Source: Clostridium sp. KNHs205
GTDB taxonomy: Bacteria > Bacillota > Clostridia > Lachnospirales > Lachnospiraceae
Assembly: GCF_000702945.1 (NCBI RefSeq)
Contig: NZ_JNLE01000003.1
Span: 372,001-436,000, forward strand
Length of the DNA stretch: 64,000 nucleotides
Direction: 5' to 3'
Each line of letters starts with the position of its first letter. Position 1 is the first letter of the stretch. The position numbers and the translations under genes were made by a program. The notes under the pieces were generated by a model. The model was not told where the DNA came from. It saw only the letters and a program-made list of their open reading frames with translations, and ran no database searches. Positions 17,343-27,601 of the stretch are shown piece by piece.

Positions 17343-20189
17343 ATGAAATCAAAATCTGAAAACCTTCGGCTTATACCGATAGCTGCAATCTTTCTTTTTC
17401 TTATACTGTGGCTGATTACCGTCCTTTACCAGCTGCAGATTTTGAAGGAAAATGACCTTAATACGGGCATTTATACAAAAAAGAAGGAGATTCTGGTGAA
17501 CAGCACCAGAGGGAATATTTATGATAGAAACGGTTTCCTCCTGGCGGGCAGCAGGACGGCTTATTTTGTTACCCTGGAGGACAACACAGAATATGGTAGC
17601 AGCAGAGAACGGCAGCTTGCCTTAAATGGAACTGCTTCTGGTCTTATCAAAATTTTTAGAAAAAATGGAGAAACCCTTGAAAATACCTTACCAATAGCTC
17701 TTAATGCAAACAGCGAATATATCTTTACAACCGATGGTACCAGGCTGAACCGTCTGCGGGCTGATATCTTTGGAAAGGCCAGCCCGGATAAGCTGACAAA
17801 AAAAGAAGCCGGCACAGGCCCGGAGGAACTCTCTCAGTATCTCTGCAATAAATTCGGTATCTATGAAGATATGCTGGACATTTATACAGAAGCTGAGCTG
17901 AGCCAATTTGATCTTTCATTTCGTTATGAGAAAGAAGAGTTGCTTCAATTACTGGGAATTCGTTATATGTTATGGCAGAACAGCAGCCAAAAGTTTATAC
18001 CTTTGACCCTTGCCAGGGACGTATCTGAACAGACCGTGGCAGATATACTGGAAAACAGCTCTGTTCTAAAAGGTGCGCAGATAGAAACCGGAAGTATGCG
18101 TGTCTATGAGGGTGGTGAGGCCTTCTCAAACATTATAGGCTATACGGGTAACATCTCCTCGGAGGAACTTGATCAAAACAAGGAAGCTGGAAAAGACTAT
18201 ACTATAAACTCCATAGTCGGAAAGGACGGAATTGAAAAATACATGGAGGAGGATCTAAAAGGCAGTAATGGCACAAAGGAAGTATCCATTAATCAGGCTG
18301 GCCGAATACAAGATATCCTTTCTGTAACTGACCCCGTGCCTGGCAAGGACATCTATTTAAGTCTTGACTACCATCTGCAAACAGCAGCTTATCAACTTCT
18401 TGAGCAGCATATCGCAGGTATTCTGCTGGATAATCTCATAGATGCTGTAGATTTTAAGAAAACCGGTCTGTCAGATTCCTCCGACATCCGTATACCGGTT
18501 TATGATGTATACTATGCTTTTATTAAAAACAACCTTTTGCAGCTCTCCTCAAACGTAAATACAAATCTCTCACCTTTAGAAAAAGAAATCCGCGAACGGT
18601 TTCAAAAGCAACAGAAAGAAATACTTAAAAAACTGACCTCCCCCTCTGAAACCACCATACCTTTTAATGCTTTATCAAAGGAATACCAGCTTTATGAAGC
18701 TTATTTTGCTGACATTCTTTTCGCTGAGGCATCCCCTTTCCTACTCCCTGATATTTCTCCTAAGAAATCAGATATCTGGCTTCAATGGGAGGAAGGAAAG
18801 CTTTCCTTTATGGAACTCCTCTTAGCCGCAGTGAAAGCTGACTGGATTAACACCAGTACCCTTACCCGAGACCAGAAATACCTTGATGCAAAAGAAGCTG
18901 CCCTGCTACTGGCAGAAAAAGCTTCTAATACCCTTACTACTGATGGGGAGTTTCATAAGCTGGTCTATCAGCAGATGCTAAAAAACAACCTGATTACTCC
19001 CCTGGAAATCTGCCGACTCCTATACCTGCAGGGAGTTTTAAAAGAAGACGAGGATTACAAAAGTTTAATAAATAATGAGTTAAGCCCTTACTCTTTTATT
19101 AGAAAAAAAATACAGAATCTCGAAATAACCCCAGCGCAATTGGCCCTGGAACCCTGTAGCGGTTCTGTGGTGGTTACAGAGGCGGTCACCGGCAAACTGC
19201 TTGCTTGCGTAACCTATCCAGGTTATGACAACAATCTCCTGTCCGGGCAGGAAAGCGGAACCTACTACAGTCATCTGTTAAAGGACCTGTCCCTGCCGCT
19301 TTATAACCGTGCCACCCAACAGCTAACAGCTCCTGGCTCAACCTTTAAGCCCATTACCATAGCTGCCGGACTGGAAGAAAAGGTCATAACACCTGCCACT
19401 TCAATCTTTTGCGACGGAGTATTTGATAAACGCTCTCCCCACCTCAGATGCTGGAAAAGAAGCGGACATGGTATTATAGAAAATCCAGCGGAAGCCATCC
19501 AGAACTCCTGCAACGACTATCTGTGCGAGATTTCTTACCGACTGGGCAGTAAGGATAACAACACCTATTCTGAAGAGCAGGCTCTTAAGGAATTAACGAA
19601 ATATGCAAACCTGTTCCATCTGGATAGCAAATCCGGTATAGAAATAACAGAAAGCCTGCCTCAGATAACAGACAACTATGCAATTCCTTCTTCTATTGGT
19701 CAGGGTACCCATAACTATACCACAGTTCAATTGGCTGCATATGTAAATATCCTGGCAGAAAAAGGTATTGCCTACCGCCTGTCACTACTGGATAAAATAG
19801 CAGACAGCAGCACCGGAACCGAAAGCTCCTTCTTTCCTGAAACAAAAGAAAAAGTCCAACTCTCACAATCCAGTTGGGATACCCTTACACAAGGAATGCT
19901 GCAATATGCTCAAAACAATACCTTGTTAAAAAATATGGATGTTTCTGTTTCCGGGAAAACCGGCACAGCACAGGAATCGAAGACCAAGCCAAATCATGCA
20001 CTGTTTATCGGTTACGCCCCAAGTGATACTCCTGAAATATCTATTGCCGTCAGAATAGCAAATGGTTATTATTCCAGTAATGCTGTTGGTGTAGCGAAGG
20101 ATGTTATAACCTGCTATTTTAAACCAGAAGCGGCAGCAGCACTATTAAACGGAAAAGCTATAAGCAATACTGCACAACGAACCGACTGA
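17343..20189 (+). CDS. Large class B penicillin-binding protein (PBP2/MrdA-like)
   Basis: A 948-residue transpeptidase with one N-terminal membrane helix (LIPIAAIFLFLILWLITVLY), a dimerisation domain starting RGNIYDRNG, and a transpeptidase domain with PGSTFKP (SxxK), NSCN (SxN) and SGKTGTAQ (KTG). It is longer than most PBP2 proteins because ~250 residues (about 365-600) rich in charged helices lie before the active-site serine, as in other clostridial PBP2-like proteins. ATG follows AGAAAGGA, 11 bp after the preceding PBP, so the two share one transcript. Stops 2 bp from the convergent blaR1 stop with no terminator between. Confidence 0.92.
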   Translation: MKSKSENLRLIPIAAIFLFLILWLITVLYQLQILKENDLNTGIYTKKKEILVNSTRGNIYDRNGFLLAGSRTAYFVTLEDNTEYGSSRERQLALNGTASGLIKIFRKNGETLENTLPIALNANSEYIFTTDGTRLNRLRADIFGKASPDKLTKKEAGTGPEELSQYLCNKFGIYEDMLDIYTEAELSQFDLSFRYEKEELLQLLGIRYMLWQNSSQKFIPLTLARDVSEQTVADILENSSVLKGAQIETGSMRVYEGGEAFSNIIGYTGNISSEELDQNKEAGKDYTINSIVGKDGIEKYMEEDLKGSNGTKEVSINQAGRIQDILSVTDPVPGKDIYLSLDYHLQTAAYQLLEQHIAGILLDNLIDAVDFKKTGLSDSSDIRIPVYDVYYAFIKNNLLQLSSNVNTNLSPLEKEIRERFQKQQKEILKKLTSPSETTIPFNALSKEYQLYEAYFADILFAEASPFLLPDISPKKSDIWLQWEEGKLSFMELLLAAVKADWINTSTLTRDQKYLDAKEAALLLAEKASNTLTTDGEFHKLVYQQMLKNNLITPLEICRLLYLQGVLKEDEDYKSLINNELSPYSFIRKKIQNLEITPAQLALEPCSGSVVVTEAVTGKLLACVTYPGYDNNLLSGQESGTYYSHLLKDLSLPLYNRATQQLTAPGSTFKPITIAAGLEEKVITPATSIFCDGVFDKRSPHLRCWKRSGHGIIENPAEAIQNSCNDYLCEISYRLGSKDNNTYSEEQALKELTKYANLFHLDSKSGIEITESLPQITDNYAIPSSIGQGTHNYTTVQLAAYVNILAEKGIAYRLSLLDKIADSSTGTESSFFPETKEKVQLSQSSWDTLTQGMLQYAQNNTLLKNMDVSVSGKTGTAQESKTKPNHALFIGYAPSDTPEISIAVRIANGYYSSNAVGVAKDVITCYFKPEAAAALLNGKAISNTAQRTD

Positions 20190-20191
20190 AT

Positions 20192-21976
20192 TTAATTTCC
20201 GTATATCCCAAGACCTTTCAGTATCTTGAGTGCAACATCTGCGGCCTGGCTGCCGCTGCAGTCAGCTCCCTTTTGCAGGTTTACTGTAAAGAAATAATGG
20301 TTATCCTGGGCTTCTATATAACCCAGGAACCAGCCGTTTATATTTTTTCCTTCCACTGCTCCGGTTCCGGTTTTACCATACAGGGCGGCATCCTCTGTTT
20401 CTCCGAGAAACATTGCTTCCTGCACTGTTTTTATATGCTCTGCATTAAAATCGTAATCATTACGGTAAAAAGCCGTCAGCAGTTCTACCTGCTCAAGGGG
20501 AGAGATCTTAAGAGAAGACTCCATCCAGTAGCTAGAGAGTCCTCCTGACAAATCTTTATTACCATAGCCAATTTCTTCAAACTTTTCCTTTAAAAATGGC
20601 AATCCGCACTTTTCATCCAAGGCTTTAAAATACCAGTTAACGGAATATTTCATGGCAGTTTTCAGGTCTTGATCCTGATTCCAGGAATCAAAAGAATACT
20701 TATTGTTATTCCAGCTGAGGTTTGAATTCTCTCCGGTTATAACTCCCTTCTCCAACGCAAAAAGAGCACTGTATATTTTATAGGTGGAGTCCGGAGAAAC
20801 CCTCTTTATGGCACCTTTTTCGTTATAAAGGGTATATGTCTCCTGGTTTAGGTCATACATCACAAAACTCCCCTCGTAACCTGCGAAATAGGATGCCAGA
20901 CTGTCTTCTACCTTATAGGAGACCGGAAGTCTTACCTCATCGCCGGAGGCGGCCGTGGTGAGTCCTGGCAGAAAAACAAGTACTGCTGCTCCCACTAACA
21001 GAAGAATCCCCCTGCTTCTAAGATGTCCCCATATACTTTCTTTTTGAAAGGCTGCAATATTTTTAATACGTCTGCTTATCTGTCTTGAAGATCCTCCCAT
21101 GGCAGAGGCAGTGGAAAAGCGAGGATAAGACACACTTCTGGCATATGAAATCAATGTTTCGCCATAAGCCTGGACTTGTTCCTCTCCCACCAGTGTCAGA
21201 ACTGAAGCGTCACAGGCAATCTCCCTGTCATTTTGCACTTCCCTTAATGCATACCATACCAGCGGATGGAACCAGTAGAGAACTCTTAACAGACATATCC
21301 AATAATTTATGGGTATGTCATGGTATCTGCAATGCATCAACTCATGCAGCAGGATATACCTGATTTCCTCAGGGCTCTGCTCTTTTACTGCCTGAATAGG
21401 CAAAATCACTACTGGTTTGAAGGTACCAAGGACAATGGGGGATTTTATATAAGCGCTGCTATATATTTCAATCCTCTTTTTTATACCTGCCTCTCTTTTG
21501 CATTCTTCAAATAACCTTCTTATCACTGCATCCTGCAAGGGTAGGGAAGCTTTAAACAGCCTATTAAGCCGCAGAAAGGATGCTATGGTAACAGCTCCCA
21601 TAACCAGAATACCCAAAATCCACACAAGGCCTAATATTAGATAAACAACCGATTCCCTTTCCTGTCCGACTGAAACTGCAAAATTATTCATCCAGCCTCT
21701 ATCAGCTGTCTCCACAACCTTTTCCTCCTCTGGCAGACTCCTTGCGGTAGGGGATAAGGCTGTATTTAAATTTGGAAAAAAGCTACTGCCATAGGATAAA
21801 GAAATTCCCGGCAGAAAGGGTAGCGTAAGTGCAATAAGCAGAAAGAACCAGATAAGATAATGTGTTCTGGGAGACAATTTTTTTCCTGCAATTTTTTTAA
21901 CACAGAAAATCAGTAGTACAAGAAAGGAAATGACCAGCACTGCAATAGCAAAGCGAACCATAAAACCTGCTATCAT
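20192..21976 (-). CDS. blaR1: BlaR1-type beta-lactam sensor with M56 protease and penicillin-binding domain
   Basis: A 594-residue sensor-transducer. The first ~330 residues have several membrane helices and the M56 zinc protease motif HELMH with downstream EVQNDREIACDASVL. After a further membrane helix (~residue 320) the extracellular C-terminal part resembles a class D beta-lactamase / BlaR sensor: STYK (acylated serine), SVN and KTGTG. Acylation by a beta-lactam is expected to switch on the protease and end BlaI repression. It overlaps blaI by four bases (ATGA). No beta-lactamase gene is nearby. Confidence 0.93.
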   Translation of the reverse strand: MIAGFMVRFAIAVLVISFLVLLIFCVKKIAGKKLSPRTHYLIWFFLLIALTLPFLPGISLSYGSSFFPNLNTALSPTARSLPEEEKVVETADRGWMNNFAVSVGQERESVVYLILGLVWILGILVMGAVTIASFLRLNRLFKASLPLQDAVIRRLFEECKREAGIKKRIEIYSSAYIKSPIVLGTFKPVVILPIQAVKEQSPEEIRYILLHELMHCRYHDIPINYWICLLRVLYWFHPLVWYALREVQNDREIACDASVLTLVGEEQVQAYGETLISYARSVSYPRFSTASAMGGSSRQISRRIKNIAAFQKESIWGHLRSRGILLLVGAAVLVFLPGLTTAASGDEVRLPVSYKVEDSLASYFAGYEGSFVMYDLNQETYTLYNEKGAIKRVSPDSTYKIYSALFALEKGVITGENSNLSWNNNKYSFDSWNQDQDLKTAMKYSVNWYFKALDEKCGLPFLKEKFEEIGYGNKDLSGGLSSYWMESSLKISPLEQVELLTAFYRNDYDFNAEHIKTVQEAMFLGETEDAALYGKTGTGAVEGKNINGWFLGYIEAQDNHYFFTVNLQKGADCSGSQAADVALKILKGLGIYGN

Positions 21977-22356
21977 CTTTTATCTCCTTTCGGCTTCTTT
22001 AACAGACTGCGAAGTTCCTCCAGCTCTCCCTCCGTGATACTGTCACTTCCCAGATAGCTGGTTAACATAGAGGTCAGGTTGCCGTCATAAAAACGGTTTA
22101 AAAAATGATTGTTTTCATGCTCCAGATACTCTGACTGCTTCACTAATGGTGTATAAACAAATACTCTGCTCTCCTTATGAAAACTTATGGCTTCTTTTTG
22201 AACCAACCTTTTTAACATTGTCTGTATGGTTTTAGGACTCCAGCTGGTTTCAGCTGTCAGCTTCTCGGTTACCTCATTTGTGCTGATGGGTGCATACCTC
22301 CATATAATTTTCATAACTTCATATTCTGCTTCTGATATCTGAGGTAATTTTTTCAT
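21973..22356 (-). CDS. blaI: BlaI/MecI family transcriptional repressor
   Basis: A 127-residue winged-helix repressor: MKKLPQISEAEYEVMKIIW, recognition region TSWSPKTIQTMLKRLVQK, and a C-terminal dimerisation helix (LTSMLTSYLGSD...). It binds TACA/TGTA palindromes; one sits in its own leader and two at the PBP promoter. Start ATG behind AGGGAGG. Together with blaR1 it makes a beta-lactam-responsive switch; induction by cleavage is family knowledge. Confidence 0.95.
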   Translation of the reverse strand: MKKLPQISEAEYEVMKIIWRYAPISTNEVTEKLTAETSWSPKTIQTMLKRLVQKEAISFHKESRVFVYTPLVKQSEYLEHENNHFLNRFYDGNLTSMLTSYLGSDSITEGELEELRSLLKKPKGDKR

Positions 22357-22372
22357 AAAGCCTCCCTAATTC

Positions 22373-22420
22373 TTACATTTGTAATAAATTGATTATACCC
22401 CTGGTATTACAGCATGTCAA
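22373..22420 (-). promoter_or_regulatory. blaI-blaR1 promoter with BlaI operator
   Basis: On the minus strand TTGACA (22420-22415), 17-base spacer, TATAAT (22397-22392). Just downstream, over the expected transcript start, is the palindrome TTACAAATGTAA (22384-22373), the same core as in the PBP promoter. This implies autoregulation. Confidence 0.85.
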
Positions 22421-22572
22421 GTAATAGAAAGCTTTCATCTAACCTGATTTCATGAATGGTTTTGATCTATTTAACATAAAGTATTATTACAGGATTTTTA
22501 TTCTCAGGCGCAGGGCTGACCTGCCATATCCTGGTCAATAATCCTATTTACCCAAAGAAAGGTATGAAGTAT

Positions 22573-24324
22573 ATGAAAAAAAGAAAGAAGTTGTTTCCGT
22601 TTCTGATTACCGTACTATTGCTGGTATTAGCGTTAGCAGGCTGCAGCAAGAAGGAAAATACGGAAACCACACGGGCCAAGTTCGACAGCTTTACCAATGA
22701 TGTATTTAAGGCAGAAGTGACACAGGATACTTTAACCCTTAACTTTTCTGTTGCCAATCCCAAGAATTACGGTATAGATAGTTACCCTGTTACTTTCGGC
22801 CGCTATTCCATCAGCGAAATGAAGAAATCTCTCATAACTGCAGAAAATTATCTGGCTGCCCTTAAGAAATTTGATTACAGCAATTTAAATACCAGTCAGA
22901 AGCTAACCTATGATATATTATCAAACTATTGGAAGTTAGAGCTTACAGGCGGGTCCTATCTTCTATACAATGAAGTTTTGGGACCTACCACCGGTCTTCA
23001 GGCACAGTTGCCGGTGCTGCTGGCCGAATATAATTTCTATACCAAGGATGACATTGACATTTACCTTAAGCTTCTGCCACAGATTACTGAGTACTTTGAA
23101 GAGATATGTCTTTTTGAACAGCAGAAATCAAAGGCCGGTCTTTTTATGAGTGACACAGTAACCGACAGCATACTAAAACAATGCAGAGCTTTTATTGAAG
23201 ATCCAGAAAATAACTATCTGATAGATGTATTCAACGATAAGATTGAAAGTTATGAGGGGCTTACGAAAAAAGAGATAAAATCCTACAAAGCAGCTAATAA
23301 AGAAGCAGTCCTTAAAAACGTAGTACCCGCTTATCAGCTGCTTATTGATACTTTAGAAGGCTTAAAGGGAACGGGGGTGAACGAAGGAGGTCTTGCCAAT
23401 CTGCCAAAGGGTAAGGAATACTACCGCTATCTCCTGGCCTCCGGTACCGGAACCTCCCGCTCACCGGAAGAGCTTATCAAGTTACTTGACGACTCAATTA
23501 CCAGTAATTTAAGCGCTCTTAACGCTCTGGTAGATAAAGATCCAAAGCTCTATGAGGAGGCTTCCACAGTATCCTATCCGCTGTCAGAGCCCAAAGAGAT
23601 ACTTGAATATCTTAGAAGTGCAATAGAAAAAGATTTTCCGGTGGCTCCGGATGTAAACTTTACGGTTAAATATGTACATAAGTCCCTGGAGGATTATCTT
23701 AGTCCGGCTATGTACCTGGTACCGGCCATTGATAATTTCAATAATAACGTAATCTATATTAACAGCAATCCTGCTTATGACCATCAGCAGATCTTCAGTA
23801 CACTGGCCCATGAAGGCTATCCGGGACATTTATACCAGTCTGTTTATTTTAGAAATACCAATCCTCTGCCTTTAAGAAGCCTGCTGAATTTCAGCGGTTA
23901 TGCAGAGGGCTGGGCAACCTATGTGGAATTCTATTCCTATCATATGGCAGGCTTTGCAGAAGCAGCCTCCTCCTACTTAGACCATAGCATGGCAGCTAAT
24001 ATGGCCTTATACTGCCGTCTGGATCTAGGTGTAAATTATGAAGGCTGGACTGTAGCACAGACCGCCTCCTATCTGAAGCAATTTGGCATTACAGATAAGT
24101 CCACTGCCCAGGTTTTATTCACAACAATGGTAGAAGAGCCAGCTCTTTATCCACAATACGGCGTCGGTTATCTGGAATTTATGGAGCTAAGAAACATTGC
24201 AGAAGAAAGTCTTGGCAGTAAATTCAATATAAAAGACTTTCATAAATTCGTTCTGGATATCGGACCTGCTCAGTTTAAAATAATCAACAAGTACCTGGAC
24301 AGCTGGATTAAGGCACAGAACTGA
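22573..24324 (+). CDS. DUF885 family lipoprotein, probable zinc peptidase
   Basis: A ~583-residue secreted lipoprotein. The signal ends in a lipobox LALAGC, so the mature protein should be anchored to the outer face of the membrane. The DUF885 signature HEGYPGHLYQ near residue 420 is a probable HExxxH-type metal site, and YAEGWATYVEFY follows as in the family. Start ATG 22573 lies ten bases after AAAGG; ATG 22564 is too close to it. Members are thought to be metallopeptidases, but the substrate is unknown. Confidence 0.9.
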   Translation: MKKRKKLFPFLITVLLLVLALAGCSKKENTETTRAKFDSFTNDVFKAEVTQDTLTLNFSVANPKNYGIDSYPVTFGRYSISEMKKSLITAENYLAALKKFDYSNLNTSQKLTYDILSNYWKLELTGGSYLLYNEVLGPTTGLQAQLPVLLAEYNFYTKDDIDIYLKLLPQITEYFEEICLFEQQKSKAGLFMSDTVTDSILKQCRAFIEDPENNYLIDVFNDKIESYEGLTKKEIKSYKAANKEAVLKNVVPAYQLLIDTLEGLKGTGVNEGGLANLPKGKEYYRYLLASGTGTSRSPEELIKLLDDSITSNLSALNALVDKDPKLYEEASTVSYPLSEPKEILEYLRSAIEKDFPVAPDVNFTVKYVHKSLEDYLSPAMYLVPAIDNFNNNVIYINSNPAYDHQQIFSTLAHEGYPGHLYQSVYFRNTNPLPLRSLLNFSGYAEGWATYVEFYSYHMAGFAEAASSYLDHSMAANMALYCRLDLGVNYEGWTVAQTASYLKQFGITDKSTAQVLFTTMVEEPALYPQYGVGYLEFMELRNIAEESLGSKFNIKDFHKFVLDIGPAQFKIINKYLDSWIKAQN

Positions 24325-24483
24325 GCCATACCCAACCATCCAGGTACCAGAAACTAACTTAAATAATGCATACCTATGAGCAGGAGGATAAGCGATAGAA
24401 TAAATTATACCCAAAGCCTGCTTGCAACATTCCCAAACGTAGAAGTATTAATATATCTTCTATCACACCCAGTGAACTTTGCT

Positions 24484-25260
24484 TTACGAACCGTTCGATT
24501 TATAATGCCTCATTCCAAACTTCCAGAAAAGATAGCAGGGAATCAAAAACAGTACAGCAATCAGGGGAAGAAGCATATACCAGCTCTTATCTGATTTACC
24601 CAGCACATATAATAAGGGGTAATATTGGATAAGGGCATAGGGTACTATAAAGGTGCAGAATAAGAGCACTTTCTTTCCATAGATTGCTATCGGATACTTC
24701 CCATGCTCCCTGGCTCCGTCAGTCAGAATATTCATAAACTCTAACCCCTCCAGCGTAAAGAAACAAATAGCCGCATAAATCAAGAACAAGCCGGAAAAGA
24801 CTGCGACTCCTCCCATCATCATAAATATCAAAGTCATTATTCTTGACACATTCCATTCCGTTTCACTTTTATATACTGCGTAAATAAACATTATTACCGC
24901 CTGTAACATACGTCCAAGCCTGGTAAGATCTATTTTGGTACCCAGAACCTGAAGAATCTCATTTCTGGGACGAACCATTATACGGTCAAAGCCTCCGCTG
25001 GATAACACCGAGGGGAAGGCATCAAAACCTCTCGCAAAACACTCCGCCAGCGCAAATTGCATTAGAACCACCGAAAAGCATAATAAAACCTCATGAAAGG
25101 TGAAACCCTCTACCTCATGAAAACGCAAAAACATAAAATATATACCAAGAAAAACATTAAACGATACAAGAAACTGCCCCAAAGCAGTGAGAATAAACGA
25201 AGTTTTATATTCCATGGCGCTTCTGACCTGAATGGACAGATATTTTAAATAGAGTCCCAT
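24484..25260 (-). CDS. ABC-2 type transporter permease
   Basis: A 258-residue membrane protein with about six hydrophobic segments, matching the ABC-2 family permeases often found as pairs (PF06182-like). The N-terminus (YLKYLSIQVRSAMEYKTSF) and the GFDRIMVRPRNEILQVLG loop are typical. Last gene of a leftward ATPase-permease-permease operon; the two permeases likely form a heterodimer. Convergent with the DUF885 lipoprotein gene. Substrate unknown. Confidence 0.88.
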   Translation of the reverse strand: MGLYLKYLSIQVRSAMEYKTSFILTALGQFLVSFNVFLGIYFMFLRFHEVEGFTFHEVLLCFSVVLMQFALAECFARGFDAFPSVLSSGGFDRIMVRPRNEILQVLGTKIDLTRLGRMLQAVIMFIYAVYKSETEWNVSRIMTLIFMMMGGVAVFSGLFLIYAAICFFTLEGLEFMNILTDGAREHGKYPIAIYGKKVLLFCTFIVPYALIQYYPLLYVLGKSDKSWYMLLPLIAVLFLIPCYLFWKFGMRHYKSNGS

Positions 25261-25340
25261 ATGACCTCCTTTTTATAATTTCTTTCAGTTCCCGAATTCA
25301 TATCCTCAAGCCTCAGTATTCCTGCCTGTAAAGACTTTAC

Positions 25341-26144
25341 TTAGCCTCCAAAGGCAGTAACTCTTCTTAAGGCCCTGGACAGCATCACCTTCCCAATAAG
25401 AATCAATGCTATCAGCCAGAACAACTGCAAGAGGATTCCTTCGTACAACTGTGCACCATAGACATCCCCGCTATAGATTCTAAGGGGTAGATTCTGCATG
25501 GAGGCAAACGGAAGAAATCTTATGATTCTTTCAACCTCCTCCGGAAAAAAGGGCAGAGGTATAACTGCGCCGGTCAGAAATTCTGCCAAAGCTGCCGCCA
25601 CTATTCGTATCCCCAGGGAGGAAACCATATAAAAACAGCAAATGTATATGATCATGCAGAAAGCTATGACCACCAGAAAAGCTGCGGTTAAGGAAAACAG
25701 AAACCACAGTGCCGCAATCACGTCTTTTGGAAGAGCCAGACCATAGGGTTCCGGCAGAAAAGCTGCTACCAGCAATATGGGAAAAGCCCTCAGCACCGCC
25801 TTTGACAATCTGGATGCCATATTTTTTACAAACCACATCTTATAGATTGATATGGGACGGCATAGCTCATAAGCCACATTTCCGCTGATAATCATGTCAA
25901 AGATCTCATTTTCATAGAACCATACCATGTATAGGGATAATAAGGCCTGTTGCAGCCAGACATAAGAACACAGCGCTGAAAATTCCATTGGAAAGGCCTC
26001 CGGATTGTAGGAATAAAACGCCTTAAACATCAATATTTCAAGACCACCCCAGGCAAATTGGGTTGCTATTCCTGCCAGGGCTGCCGCTCTGTATTGAAGT
26101 CCATTGGTAAACCGTATTCGAAAAAAGGACAGATATTTCTTCAC
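25341..26144 (-). CDS. ABC-2 type transporter permease
   Basis: A 267-residue six-helix permease of the same family as its neighbour. The loop NVAYELCRPISIYKMWFVKNMASRL corresponds to the RP motif region of the partner permease (shown here in part only). It starts 16 bp after the ATPase stop and ends 80 bp before the second permease, so the three are one operon. Confidence 0.85.
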   Translation of the reverse strand: MKKYLSFFRIRFTNGLQYRAAALAGIATQFAWGGLEILMFKAFYSYNPEAFPMEFSALCSYVWLQQALLSLYMVWFYENEIFDMIISGNVAYELCRPISIYKMWFVKNMASRLSKAVLRAFPILLVAAFLPEPYGLALPKDVIAALWFLFSLTAAFLVVIAFCMIIYICCFYMVSSLGIRIVAAALAEFLTGAVIPLPFFPEEVERIIRFLPFASMQNLPLRIYSGDVYGAQLYEGILLQLFWLIALILIGKVMLSRALRRVTAFGG

Positions 26145-26160
26145 TCAAAACACCGCCTTT

Positions 26161-27159
26161 CTATATTTCATACTGCTTATAAAGCTGTACGACCACTTCA
26201 TCAAGAGATGTTCCTGCAACGGAAATATCGGATATTTCAGTCTGAGAAGTCAAACAGGCAATCGCCTCAGAGACTTTAAGAATATCAGTATCTACTGCAA
26301 CCGTAAGGATTCCCTCTATAGCGGATTCCTTCGTGGCACGCACCTTTAAGGCTTCCGTCATACCTTCTCTTAAAACAGGCTTCTTACCGGAGTATTGTAC
26401 GGTTATAAGCTTGTCCCTGGAAAAACGCTCCCTTACCTCCTCCAGCCTGCCATCCAGCAGAATTTTACCTTTACCGATTAAAAGGATTCTCTGGGTAAGA
26501 GCTTCTATATCCTGCATATCATGGGTAGTTAAGATAACCGTCGTACCATGGTCACGGTTTCTCTCCAAAATAAAATTCCTCACTGCAATCTTTGACACCG
26601 CATCCAGTCCAATGGTAGGCTCGTCCAAAAAGAGAATCCTTGGATTATGCAAAAGAGAGGCTCCGATCTCACACCTCATCCGCTGACCTAAGGAAAGCTG
26701 CCTTGCCGGCGTCCTGAGGATATCCTTTAGATCCAGTAGTTCCGTTAATTCCTCCAGATTCTTTTTGTAGGCTTTCTCCTCCACCTGATAAATGTCCTTT
26801 ATGAGCTCAAAGGAATCCATAATAGGTACATCCCACCAAAGCTGGGAACGCTGTCCGAAAACGACACCTATCTCCTTCACATGCCGAACTCTTTCCTTCC
26901 AGGGAACCCTGCCGTTAATCAAACAGTTTCCCCCATCCGGAGTAAGAATTCCGCTCAATACTTTAATGGTGCTGCTCTTGCCTGCTCCATTTGGCCCTAT
27001 ATAACCAACCATCTCACCATCTTCAATGGTAAATGAAATATCGTCGAGAGCTTTAACCTCCTGGTACTCTCTGTGCACAAAAGCCTTCATGGCTTCCTTT
27101 AGACCTGCACTGCGCCTTGCAACCTGAAAGGTCTTGGTAATGTGACTTACCTCAATCAT
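26161..27159 (-). CDS. ABC transporter ATP-binding protein (ABC-2 exporter)
   Basis: A ~333-residue ATPase that powers the two permeases next to it. Walker A GPNGAGKSS, Q-loop VFGQRSQLWWDVP, signature LSLGQRMR (LSLGQ rather than LSGGQ, common in this subfamily), Walker B RILFLDEPTIGLD and the H-loop TTHDM are all present, followed by a ~100-residue C-terminal domain. A longer frame begins at 27213, but ATG 27159 with AGAGGAGC is preferred. Direction of transport is probably export. Confidence 0.92.
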   Translation of the reverse strand: MIEVSHITKTFQVARRSAGLKEAMKAFVHREYQEVKALDDISFTIEDGEMVGYIGPNGAGKSSTIKVLSGILTPDGGNCLINGRVPWKERVRHVKEIGVVFGQRSQLWWDVPIMDSFELIKDIYQVEEKAYKKNLEELTELLDLKDILRTPARQLSLGQRMRCEIGASLLHNPRILFLDEPTIGLDAVSKIAVRNFILERNRDHGTTVILTTHDMQDIEALTQRILLIGKGKILLDGRLEEVRERFSRDKLITVQYSGKKPVLREGMTEALKVRATKESAIEGILTVAVDTDILKVSEAIACLTSQTEISDISVAGTSLDEVVVQLYKQYEI

Positions 27160-27601
27160 TACATGCTCCTCTTCTGTGCATGAAAATGCACTTATATAAA
27201 TTGAACATAGCATTTAACCTCTTCCGGATATAAAGCGCCAGATACAGGGCATTTTATATTTAAAAAGGCAGCGGCAAGAATTCAACTTATATAGAAAGTT
27301 TGTGTTTATTACTAAACGGCACAAACTTAGGTTTCCTGGTAGTAATATCTTTCATCTTTCATCATCAGAGGGCATTTCCGTAAATTCTGGAGGCTGATTA
27401 ATTTTTATAAAAATCCTGTTCCGATTTTCCGGGCAATATCCATAAATGAATCAAACTTCATAATATCTTGCCAAGTCCAACCTTCCTGGATTTTGCCAGA
27501 AAAGCAATGGTAAAACGAACTTTGCGAAAGGAATTATATTATATACTTAATGGGATTATGTGTCAATTCTATTTGCTGCTAATAGCTGTTTTATAAAATG
27601 A

